A model generated the notes under the pieces. The model was given only the letters and a program-made list of their open reading frames with translations. It did no database searches and had not been told where the DNA came from. A program made the translations under genes and the position numbers. A stretch of DNA of 64,000 nucleotides from JBLNDJ01 sp050261515 (lineage in GTDB: Bacteria > Acidobacteriota > Terriglobia > Bryobacterales > Bryobacteraceae), in contig JBLNDJ010000060.1 in assembly GCA_050261515.1 (NCBI GenBank), forward strand, positions 248,001 to 312,000. Reading direction: 5' to 3'. Each line of letters starts with the position of its first letter. The first letter of the stretch is position 1. Shown here in pieces: positions 33,088-40,961 of the stretch.

Positions 33088-35465
33088 TAAGAAAGTATAG
33101 CCGTCTTGGCCTCCAAAGCCTTCTTCACGGTGTCGGCGAGCTGGACCCCGCTGTAGGGCTTCATGAGCACCGCGGCGCCGGCGTTGCCGAAACGGCGCAC
33201 GGCTTCAAGCTCGCTATAGCCGGTGGAAACGACGGCCGCGACCGAGGGCCTGATTTCGCGCATGCGGCGCAGCGCCTCTTCGCCGTTCATGACCGGCATG
33301 CTCATGTCGAGCAGGACAAGTGAGATCGCCTCCGGCTGCCGCCCGAACAGTTCGACGGCCTCCTTCCCGTCGTGCGCGGTCAGGACGTTGTAGCCATATT
33401 TTTCGAGGGCGCGCTTTCCGGTTTCGAGGATGATGTCCTCGTCGTCGGCCATCAGGACCGTTCCCATGCCGCGGAGCGCTTCGTGCGATACGGGAGCGGC
33501 CGGCCTCGGGGCGGTCTGCGGTTCCTCGGCCGCCGGCAGCAACACGCGGAAGCGGCTGCCCTGGCCCTGCCTGCTCCATACGTGTATGTCGCCCTTGTGC
33601 CCGCGCACGATGCCGAGCGCGGCGGCAAGACCCAGCCCCCGGCCCTCGGACTTGGTCGTGAAGAAAGGGTCGAACATGCGGGCCATCGTCTCCTGGCCGA
33701 TGCCGTCGCCGGTGTCCTCAACCTCCAGGCAGACGTAGGTTCCGGGGGCGAGATCCTCCTGTGCCGCAGCGCCGCGCACATAGCCCGCTCCGACCTCCAC
33801 TTCTTTCGTAGACACGATGACCGCGCCGGCGCGGTCGCCGATCGCCTCGGCGCCGTTGACCACCAGGTTCACGATGAGCTGCTGCAACTGCGCGGCGTCA
33901 GCCTCGACGGGCGGGAGCCACTTCTTCAGATCGAGCCGCAGCTCGACGTTCACCGGGATCGACACTTTGAGCAGCGGCGAAAGATCGCGCACCAGCTTCG
34001 ACAGGCCGACGGGCTGCACGGCGAGCCGGCCCTTTCCGGAATAGGCGAGAAGCTCCCGGGTGAGGCCGGCGGCCCGTTCGGCGGCGTGCATCACGTGATC
34101 GAGCACGTGATACAAGGGATGTTCCGCGCCAAGCTCGTCGGCCGCCAGGCTAACGTTTCCGAGAATGCCGGTGAGCAGGTTGTTGAAGTCGTGCGCGATG
34201 CCTCCGGCCAGCAGGCCGATGCTTTCGAGTTTCTGAGCCTCGCGCAGCCGGTCTTCGAGGCGCTTGCGCTCGGTCATGTCGAGGACCACGGCGATCCAGG
34301 TGAGGTGGGGAAGCGGCTCGAGCACGGCGGCGCCCTGTATGCCCTGCACGCGCGTGCCGTCTTTCCGGATGTAAACCTTCTCGAGCGGAGCGCAGGCGCC
34401 CTGGCTGAGGAGGGCTTCCTGGGCGCGGGCGTCCGCCTCGGCGCTTTCGGGCGCCGTCATGTCGCTCCAGCGCAGGCCGCCGGGGCCCGCCAGATCCTCG
34501 CGGGTGTAGCCCAACATCTGAAGAAATACGTCATTGGCCTCCACGATGCGCGCGTCCTCTCCGTGGTCTTTCCCGAAGACAATGCCGATGATGCCGGAAG
34601 CGGCCAGACGCCGGAACCGGGAGCGCTCGCGCTGCGCGGCTTGGAAGAGCAAGGCGTTATCGACCGCCAGGGCTCCACGCTCGGCCAGATGCCCGGCCAG
34701 GTCCAGATCTTCCCGCCCGTAGGGCCGGGCCGACGCGAAGCGGACCGCGCCCAGCTCGCGGCCGCGCGCCATCATGGGGACGTACATCTGCGAACCTCCG
34801 GCGGGCTCCTCGCCGGCCGCCGCGATTTGCCGGAGGGAACCGTCGGGCTCGCGTATTTCGATGGCGCACCAATCCCCCACCAGAGGAACGGCCAGCCGCG
34901 CCACTTCGGCGAAGTTGGCCTCGTAGTCGAGCGAGGCGCCGAGAAGCGCCGTCGCCTGCGCCAGGAAGGCCGCCCGGCGCTGGCTATCTCCTCCGATGGC
35001 GGGCTCGCACGTGCACATTGCGGCGGCCGCGAGATTGGCCAGCGCCATGGCGGCGCGGATCTCCTGTTCCGAGAACCGGCGTTTCTCCCGCGAATAGAAG
35101 GCCAGCGCACCGGTGTGGCTGCTGTGCACGCGCAATGGAACCGCCAGCAGCGACCGGATTCCTTCCTCGACGAACAACTGCCTGCGCCTGGTGAACAGCC
35201 TGTCGGCCAAAACGTCCTCGATGACAGCGGGTCCCTGGAGCCGCTCGCGCTCCCGCCGGTCGAGCATGGCCGTGGTCCGGAAGCCGTCCGAAAGGCCGGA
35301 GGCGACCACGATGCGCCACTCGCCGTCAGGCGGCTCCGGCCGCCAGATCGCATGAGCCCCAGCCCGGATCGTCTCCCGGGCCAGCTCGAGCACCATGGAT
35401 AAGACAACATCGCCCGTATGACCCGGCGGCGCTGGTTGATCTGGTTTAGATTCTGAACTTACCAT
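33087..35465 (-). CDS. Hybrid sensor histidine kinase (GAF-GAF-PAS-HisKA-HATPase-REC)
   Basis: 792 residues from the ATG at 35465. An ATG at 35534 is in frame but would overlap lpxB. Domains: GAF (about 20-155), GAF (165-280), PAS (285-400), HisKA with phosphoacceptor H425 in GGIAHDFNNLL, HATPase with the N-box LVVNGAEAIGD and the G-box ARMFDPFFTTKSEGRGLGL, and a C-terminal receiver with Asp near 720 (VLLDMSMP). No transmembrane segment is seen, so it is probably a cytosolic sensor of redox, light or small ligands. It is translationally coupled to the exported hydrolase gene. No separate response regulator gene lies beside it. Confidence 0.92.
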   Translation of the reverse strand: MVSSESKPDQPAPPGHTGDVVLSMVLELARETIRAGAHAIWRPEPPDGEWRIVVASGLSDGFRTTAMLDRRERERLQGPAVIEDVLADRLFTRRRQLFVEEGIRSLLAVPLRVHSSHTGALAFYSREKRRFSEQEIRAAMALANLAAAAMCTCEPAIGGDSQRRAAFLAQATALLGASLDYEANFAEVARLAVPLVGDWCAIEIREPDGSLRQIAAAGEEPAGGSQMYVPMMARGRELGAVRFASARPYGREDLDLAGHLAERGALAVDNALLFQAAQRERSRFRRLAASGIIGIVFGKDHGEDARIVEANDVFLQMLGYTREDLAGPGGLRWSDMTAPESAEADARAQEALLSQGACAPLEKVYIRKDGTRVQGIQGAAVLEPLPHLTWIAVVLDMTERKRLEDRLREAQKLESIGLLAGGIAHDFNNLLTGILGNVSLAADELGAEHPLYHVLDHVMHAAERAAGLTRELLAYSGKGRLAVQPVGLSKLVRDLSPLLKVSIPVNVELRLDLKKWLPPVEADAAQLQQLIVNLVVNGAEAIGDRAGAVIVSTKEVEVGAGYVRGAAAQEDLAPGTYVCLEVEDTGDGIGQETMARMFDPFFTTKSEGRGLGLAAALGIVRGHKGDIHVWSRQGQGSRFRVLLPAAEEPQTAPRPAAPVSHEALRGMGTVLMADDEDIILETGKRALEKYGYNVLTAHDGKEAVELFGRQPEAISLVLLDMSMPVMNGEEALRRMREIRPSVAAVVSTGYSELEAVRRFGNAGAAVLMKPYSGVQLADTVKKALEAKTAILS

Positions 35466-35527
35466 GCCCGTAGATCGACGCAGGGGGGCGCTGGATGAAT
35501 GGGGGTTCGACCTGATAGGCTGGCGGT

Positions 35528-36667
35528 TTGGCATCTAAGGTCTTGATCTCCGCCGGCGAAGCCTCCGGGGATTTATACGCCTCAACTTTGGCGTTTCACT
35601 TACGCGAACGCCTGCCGGGCGTCGAATTGTTCGGGTGCGCCGGACCTCGCATGCAGGCCGCGGGGGTGCGGCCTGTGGTCGATGCCGGAAGCCTCGCCGT
35701 GGTCGGGCTGGTCGAGGTAGTGGCCCATATTCCGAGGATCTACGGCGAATACCGGAAGCTGGTGAAGGCCGCGCGGACCGAGCGGCCCGATGTCGCCGTC
35801 CTGACCGACAGCCCGGATTTCCACCTGCGCCTGGCGCGGCAGTTGCGCAAAATGGACATCCCGGTGATTTACCTGGTAGCTCCGCAGGTCTGGGCCTGGC
35901 GCAAGGGCCGTCTTTCGATGATCCGGCGGACGATCGACCGCCTGCTGTGCATTTTTCCGTTCGAGGAAGAGTTTTTCCGGAAACACGGCGTTCCCGCAAC
36001 CTATATAGGTCATCCCCTGGCGTCGCTGGTCAAACCGGTGTGGTCGCGGGAGGAGTTTTTCGCGCGCCACGGCCTGGCGCGGGACCGCCCGATGATCGCG
36101 CTGCTGCCGGGGTCGCGGACCGGCGAGGCGGCGCGGCACATGCCTGCGCTGGCCGATGCGGTCCGGCGGATCGCGACCGAGGTTTCGGCGAGCTTCGTAC
36201 TGGCGCGGCCGGTCGGGACGGGCCCCGGCAGGTTTGCGGAATTTAAGGAACGGATTCCGGGCGCAGCCATCCAAGTGATAGAAGGCGAAACGTGGGACGT
36301 GCTGGCGCACACGGATCTGGCGCTGGCGGCGAGTGGCACGGTGACGATCGAAGCCGCGCTCGTGGGCGCGCCCATGGTGACCTTCTATAAGGTAAGCCGG
36401 CTGAGCTGGCTGCTCGGGAAGTTGCTCGTGGACGTGCCGTTTTACTCGATGGTGAACCTCGTTGCGGGCAGGGCGATTGTCACCGAATTGATGCAGAATG
36501 AAATGAGTGGAGGGCGGCTGGCATCGGAAGCCCTCAGGCTGCTGAACGACCCCGCCTCGCGCGACCGTATGCGCCGGGAACTCGGGAGCGTGGCGGCCCG
36601 GCTTTCGGGGAGCGAAGACCCGATCGCGCGCGCAGCCGGCATCGTCGGGGAATTCCTTCCAAAGTAA
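35528..36667 (+). CDS. lpxB: Lipid-A-disaccharide synthase
   Basis: A 379-residue GT19 family enzyme that joins UDP-diacylglucosamine and lipid X during lipid A synthesis. It begins SAGEASGDLYA (residues 8-18) and has YLVAPQVWAWRKGR, the family signature. The start read is TTG at 35528, because no ATG precedes the conserved opening. The gene shows a Gram-negative outer membrane. It is divergent from the histidine kinase gene, with 62 bp between starts. Confidence 0.95.
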   Translation: MASKVLISAGEASGDLYASTLAFHLRERLPGVELFGCAGPRMQAAGVRPVVDAGSLAVVGLVEVVAHIPRIYGEYRKLVKAARTERPDVAVLTDSPDFHLRLARQLRKMDIPVIYLVAPQVWAWRKGRLSMIRRTIDRLLCIFPFEEEFFRKHGVPATYIGHPLASLVKPVWSREEFFARHGLARDRPMIALLPGSRTGEAARHMPALADAVRRIATEVSASFVLARPVGTGPGRFAEFKERIPGAAIQVIEGETWDVLAHTDLALAASGTVTIEAALVGAPMVTFYKVSRLSWLLGKLLVDVPFYSMVNLVAGRAIVTELMQNEMSGGRLASEALRLLNDPASRDRMRRELGSVAARLSGSEDPIARAAGIVGEFLPK

Positions 36668-36693
36668 GAACAAATTTTCGGGAGAGACAGCGA

Positions 36694-38673
36694 ATGGCTC
36701 GCAAGTTCCGGATGGCGCTGGTACTGGCAGGCGTGGCCGCGGCCGCATCGGCGCAGCAGCGGCAGCCCCGCATTGACGTTCAGCATTACGCGATCGAGGC
36801 GGACCTGGACCCGCGCGCCCAGACCATCAAGGCGAAGGTGCAGGTGCAGTTCGTTCCGCAGGATGAAACCAGCACGGCGGCTTTTGAGCTGAACAACGCG
36901 CTGAACGTCGCCAAGGTGGAAGACGGCTCGGGACGGCAGGTGGCGGCGACGCGGTCGCACCAGAACTTCACCGTCAGCCTGAACTTTCCGCAGCCGCTAC
37001 CGAAGGCGCAGCCGGCGACGGTGGTTTTCGACTACGACGGGCGGCTGACGGGAGCGGAAGATTCTCCGGTCTTCGGCATCAAGTTCGCGGCGCTCCATCC
37101 CGACTATGGCTACCTGCTCTACCCGGCGCGCTGGTTCCCGGTGGCGGGCTATTCGACGAACCGCTTCACGGCCGACCTGCGCATTACGGTTCCGAACGGG
37201 TTCAAGGTGCTGGCCTCCGGCCTCGGGCGGCAGGAGCCGCTCGGCGGCGACCGAACCCTGTTCAGTTTCAAGTACGACCATCCGTCGTTCCCGGGCAGCC
37301 TGGCGGTCGTGCAGGGCGACCCGACGCGAATCGCCGCGGAGGGCGTAACGAGCGACTTCTACTTCCGCGGCGACCAGAAGCCGATGGCGGCCGCTTACGG
37401 GCAGGAGGCCGACAAGATCATGACCTACCTGACCGGCATCTACGGCTTGCCGCCCCACGCGAACCTGACTTTCATCGAGACTGAGGATGGAGCGGCGAAC
37501 GGGTACTCGGCGCCCGGGCTGGTTTTCCTGTCGCCGGGCGGCATCGGCAAACATGTCGCGATCCGGCTGTTGACGAACCAGATCGCGCGGCAGTGGTGGA
37601 CGAACATGGTGTCCCCGGCCACGCGCAATCACCTGTGGCTGACGAACGGAATGGCGCGGTACTCCGAGCTGCTGTACCTGGAGCACACGAACGGCCCGGG
37701 CGCGCTCGAATCCGAGGCGAAGGATCTTTATATCGACGCGCTCACGATGAACGACGTGCCGATCAACCAGACCCCGCGGCTCGAAGACTATTCGCCCGAA
37801 TACTGGGCGCTGACGGCGAGCAAAGGCGCGGCGGTGCTGAACATGCTGCGGTATGTGATCGGCGACCAGAAGTTCGAGCAGCTTGTGAAGGAGTTTCCGC
37901 AGAAGTACGCGTGGAACAAGGTGACGACGGCGGATTTCCAGAAGGCCGCCGAGGCGGCCTCGGGACAGAACCTGCGGTATTTCTTCCTGCAATGGATCGA
38001 GTCGAGCGGGGCGCCCGAGTTCAAGCTCGAATACACGATCTACCGGACGCAGAAGGGGCCGAAGGGCGAGGGCGGGTTCCGTGTGATGGGCAAGGTGGCG
38101 CAGGACCTCGACACGTTTCGCATGCCCGTGGATCTGAAGATCGAGACCGAGGGGAACCCGGAGCAGCAGCGGATCGAGGTGATGGGGACTTCGACGGAGT
38201 TTTCTGTGGATACGTTCGGCAAGCCGAAGGCGCTCATCATGGACCCGAACGGCAAGGTGCTGCGGTTTAGCGATCCGATCCGCGTAGCCGTGGCGATCCG
38301 GCGCGGCGAGCAGTTCACCGAGGTAAGCGAGTTCAATGAGGCGCTGAAGGAGTATCAGAAGGCGCTCGAAGTGAACCGCGGCAGCTCGCTTGCGCACTAC
38401 CGGATCGCCGAAATTTTCTTCCTGCAGAACAACTACCAGGCCGCGGCGAACGAGTTCCGCGAGGCGTTGAACGGGAACCTCGATCCGAAGTGGACCGAAG
38501 TCTGGTCGCACATCAACCTGGGCAAGATCTTCGACACGACGGGCCAGCGCGAGCGCGCGGTGAGCGAGTACACACTCGCGGTCCGGACGAAGGACAACAC
38601 GCAGGGCGCGCAGGAAGAAGCGGCGAAGTACTTGAAGACGCCGTACGAGAAGAAGGCGTCCGACCAGACGTAG
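36694..38673 (+). CDS. M1-aminopeptidase-like protein with degenerate active site and C-terminal TPRs
   Basis: A 659-residue exported protein (signal MARKFRMALVLAGVAAAASA). Residues 25-440 follow the M1 peptidase fold, but the zinc motif HEIAHQWW is NQIARQWW (295-302), and the downstream WLNEGFA is WLTNGMA (315-321). The GAMEN exopeptidase motif is also altered (GAANG, 266-270). All three zinc ligands and the catalytic Glu are therefore gone, and it cannot be a normal metallopeptidase. Residues 555-650 are TPR-like repeats. It is probably a binding or scaffolding protein. It follows lpxB by 26 bp; its stop directly abuts that of the convergent Fic gene. Confidence 0.85.
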   Translation: MARKFRMALVLAGVAAAASAQQRQPRIDVQHYAIEADLDPRAQTIKAKVQVQFVPQDETSTAAFELNNALNVAKVEDGSGRQVAATRSHQNFTVSLNFPQPLPKAQPATVVFDYDGRLTGAEDSPVFGIKFAALHPDYGYLLYPARWFPVAGYSTNRFTADLRITVPNGFKVLASGLGRQEPLGGDRTLFSFKYDHPSFPGSLAVVQGDPTRIAAEGVTSDFYFRGDQKPMAAAYGQEADKIMTYLTGIYGLPPHANLTFIETEDGAANGYSAPGLVFLSPGGIGKHVAIRLLTNQIARQWWTNMVSPATRNHLWLTNGMARYSELLYLEHTNGPGALESEAKDLYIDALTMNDVPINQTPRLEDYSPEYWALTASKGAAVLNMLRYVIGDQKFEQLVKEFPQKYAWNKVTTADFQKAAEAASGQNLRYFFLQWIESSGAPEFKLEYTIYRTQKGPKGEGGFRVMGKVAQDLDTFRMPVDLKIETEGNPEQQRIEVMGTSTEFSVDTFGKPKALIMDPNGKVLRFSDPIRVAVAIRRGEQFTEVSEFNEALKEYQKALEVNRGSSLAHYRIAEIFFLQNNYQAAANEFREALNGNLDPKWTEVWSHINLGKIFDTTGQRERAVSEYTLAVRTKDNTQGAQEEAAKYLKTPYEKKASDQT

Positions 38674-39837
38674 CTAGGGTTCCGTCCCTTCTTTGAAGAG
38701 AGCCAGGTAAGGCTCGAAACTGAATTGCCGGTTTCGCTGGCGGCCGGTGGTTTCCGCGAGGATGCCGAGATCGACGAACTCCTTGACGAGTTCGTTCGCG
38801 TTGGCGAACGTCAACTTGACGTTCTCGGCCACGTACTTCACGGTGACGATCGGCCGGTAGTGCAGCATTTCGAGCAGCGCAAGGCCTTTCCCCGCGCCTC
38901 TCCGCAGCGTCTGTTGCACCATGTCGCGGTGCTTCTCCCGGAGGTTCACGATCTGGCGCGCCGTGTCCGTCGCTTCCTGGGCCACTTCGTAGACACCGGC
39001 GAGAAAGAACTGGAGCCAGCCCTCCCAATCGCCCTGTTCCCTCACGGCCTGGAGCCGGTCGTAGTACTCGGACCGGTGCAGCTTGAAGTAGTGCGATAGG
39101 TAGAGCAGCGGGTGCTGCAAAATACCTTTTTGACAGAGCAGAAACGTGATCAGCAGCCGGCCCATGCGGCCGTTGCCGTCGAGGAAGGGGTGGATCGTCT
39201 CGAACTGCGCATGAGCGATGCCCGCCTTCATCAACTGCGGCATCGGGCTCGAGTCGTGCAAGAACTTCTCGAGGTTGTCGAGGGCGCGCATCATCTCGTG
39301 CGGCGGCGGAGGCACGAAGAGGGCGTCGGCCAGGGTGCAGCCCGCCGGGCCGATCCAGTTTTGGGTGGTCCGGAACTCGCCGGGGTGGCGGTCAGAGCCT
39401 CGCACTCCGGCGAGCAACTTTGCGTGAATCTCTCGTATGAGACGCAGGGAAAGCGGAAAGGTCTGCCGTCGTTCCAGACCGTAGTTCATCGCGTTGACGT
39501 AGTTGACGACTTCCTCGATGTCCTGAGGATTGCCGTCGTCCATCGCGGCGGCTTCGAACTGGAGCACATCGACAAGCGATGCCTGCGTGCCCTCGATCTG
39601 GCTCGAGAGCACGGCCTCCTTGCGGACGTACATGAAAATGAACAGGTCCGGATTGGGCAGGATCTCCGTGGAGCCGTCCAGGCGACCTAGTGCCCACTTG
39701 GCGCTCGAGGTTGCAGCCAGTAATTCCGAGCTGATGTGGACAGGCGGGTCCGGCGGGATCTCCGCCGGGATAAATGCCTCATAACCCGTGGGTTGCTGGA
39801 TGTAGCGACCGGACCTCGGGTGGGACTTTCGCGGCAT
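38674..39837 (-). CDS. Fic domain protein (predicted AMPylase) with inhibitory helix
   Basis: A 387-residue Fic/DOC-family protein. The core motif HPFLDGNGRMGR (216-227) is complete, so it should transfer AMP or another nucleotide part to a hydroxyl group. The inhibitory helix motif SSQIEGT (78-84) lies N-terminal to the core, a class II autoinhibited arrangement. A C-terminal winged-helix-like region (about 310-385) suggests DNA binding, as in other Fic-wHTH proteins. No antitoxin gene flanks it, consistent with intramolecular inhibition. The upstream DNA is AT-rich, unlike the region. Confidence 0.92.
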   Translation of the reverse strand: MPRKSHPRSGRYIQQPTGYEAFIPAEIPPDPPVHISSELLAATSSAKWALGRLDGSTEILPNPDLFIFMYVRKEAVLSSQIEGTQASLVDVLQFEAAAMDDGNPQDIEEVVNYVNAMNYGLERRQTFPLSLRLIREIHAKLLAGVRGSDRHPGEFRTTQNWIGPAGCTLADALFVPPPPHEMMRALDNLEKFLHDSSPMPQLMKAGIAHAQFETIHPFLDGNGRMGRLLITFLLCQKGILQHPLLYLSHYFKLHRSEYYDRLQAVREQGDWEGWLQFFLAGVYEVAQEATDTARQIVNLREKHRDMVQQTLRRGAGKGLALLEMLHYRPIVTVKYVAENVKLTFANANELVKEFVDLGILAETTGRQRNRQFSFEPYLALFKEGTEP

Positions 39838-39846
39838 GTCGATCGG

Positions 39847-39909
39847 CTTATTATTGCATACATACCTTTTTCGATAATAACGAAATTCTTATTATTGCGA
39901 ACGCGCAAT
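39847..39909. promoter_or_regulatory. AT-rich repeats and palindrome upstream of the Fic gene
   Basis: CTTATTATTGC occurs twice (39847-39857 and 39888-39898), CGATAATAACG lies between at 39872-39882, and ATTGCG-AACG-CGCAAT (39894-39909) is a perfect palindrome. Paired sites just before the start suggest an operator, perhaps bound by the protein's own winged helix. Confidence 0.5.
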
Positions 39910-39933
39910 AGCTAAACCTGGCGCAACGTTCCT

Positions 39934-40878
39934 TCACGCTGGGGTCTTGGCCGCCAGATGCTCGTCCATCTCCAGGTAGCGCTCGGCTTCGATGGCGGCC
40001 ATGCAGCCCATGGCCGAGGCCGTGACGGCCTGCCGGTAGACGCGGTCCTGGACATCGCCGGCGTGGAAGACTCCTGGAACGCTGGTTCGGGCGCCTCCGT
40101 GGGAGATCACAAATCCGTCGGCGTCGAGTTCGATCTGGCCCTTGAAGGGCGCGGTGTTCGGGACGTGGCCGATGGCGATGAACAAGCCGTCCACTTCCTG
40201 CTCCCATTGGCGTCCGGTCTTCACGTCGCGCAACTGCACGCCGTCGACGTGGCCCTTGCCGGGATCGCTGATTTCATCGACGACCGTGTTGGTCAGCCAC
40301 TTGATCTTCGGGTTGGCGCGGGCGCGGTCGTACATGATCTTCGATGCGCGGAACTGGTCGCGGCGGTGAACGAGCGTGACGTCCGGGCTGAAGCGGGTCA
40401 GGAAATTCGCTTCTTCCATCGCCGAGTCGCCGCCACCGACCACCATGATCTTTTTGCCGCGGAAGAAGAAGCCGTCGCAGGTGGCGCAGGTGCTGACGCC
40501 GTGCCCGATCAGCTTCTGTTCGGATAGGAGGCCGAGCCAGCGCGCCGAGGCGCCTGAGGCGATGATCACGGTGCGGGTCTCGATCCAGTTGCCGTCAACG
40601 TTGAGGCGTAATGGACGCCGGGTGAAATCGGCCGCTTCGACCACGCCATGCGTGTATTCGGCGCCGAAGCGCTGCGCCTGCTGCCGCATGTTCTCGACCA
40701 GCACGGGGCCGTCGATGCCCTCGGGAAAGCCGGGGAAGTTCTCGACCAGCGTCGTGAGCGAGAGCTGGCCTCCGGCGTGGGGGCCCGATACCACGAGCGG
40801 ATTCAGGTTTGCGCGGGCGGTGTAGATGGCGGCCGTGTTTCCGGCGCAGCCTGCGCCGACAATGACGACGTTACGCAT
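39934..40878 (-). CDS. trxB: Thioredoxin reductase
   Basis: A 314-residue low-molecular-weight thioredoxin reductase. The FAD fold is IVGAGCAGNTAA near residue 7, the redox pair is CATC (131-134), and the NADPH fold is MVVGGGDSAMEEANFL. It reduces thioredoxin with NADPH. A monocistronic layout is likely, since it lies 97 bp from the Fic gene and in tandem with feoAB after an 83-bp gap. Confidence 0.96.
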   Translation of the reverse strand: MRNVVIVGAGCAGNTAAIYTARANLNPLVVSGPHAGGQLSLTTLVENFPGFPEGIDGPVLVENMRQQAQRFGAEYTHGVVEAADFTRRPLRLNVDGNWIETRTVIIASGASARWLGLLSEQKLIGHGVSTCATCDGFFFRGKKIMVVGGGDSAMEEANFLTRFSPDVTLVHRRDQFRASKIMYDRARANPKIKWLTNTVVDEISDPGKGHVDGVQLRDVKTGRQWEQEVDGLFIAIGHVPNTAPFKGQIELDADGFVISHGGARTSVPGVFHAGDVQDRVYRQAVTASAMGCMAAIEAERYLEMDEHLAAKTPA

Positions 40879-40961
40879 ATCGTTCCAAGAGATTCGTTCT
40901 TATGCTATCGCGTTACAGGGGGTGGGCGCGGGACGAGCGGACGTGGGGGCCGCCCCACACG

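Noticed and set aside
33372..35402. A 676-codon plus-strand ORF over the histidine kinase
   Set aside because: Antisense shadow; composition is biased to Arg/Gly/His and no domain is visible.
36694..38673. A frameshift or assembly error as the cause of the missing HExxH in the M1-like gene
   Set aside because: The frame is continuous and the flanking residues (IA-x-QWW, LWL) align position by position with the active family, so the changes are substitutions.
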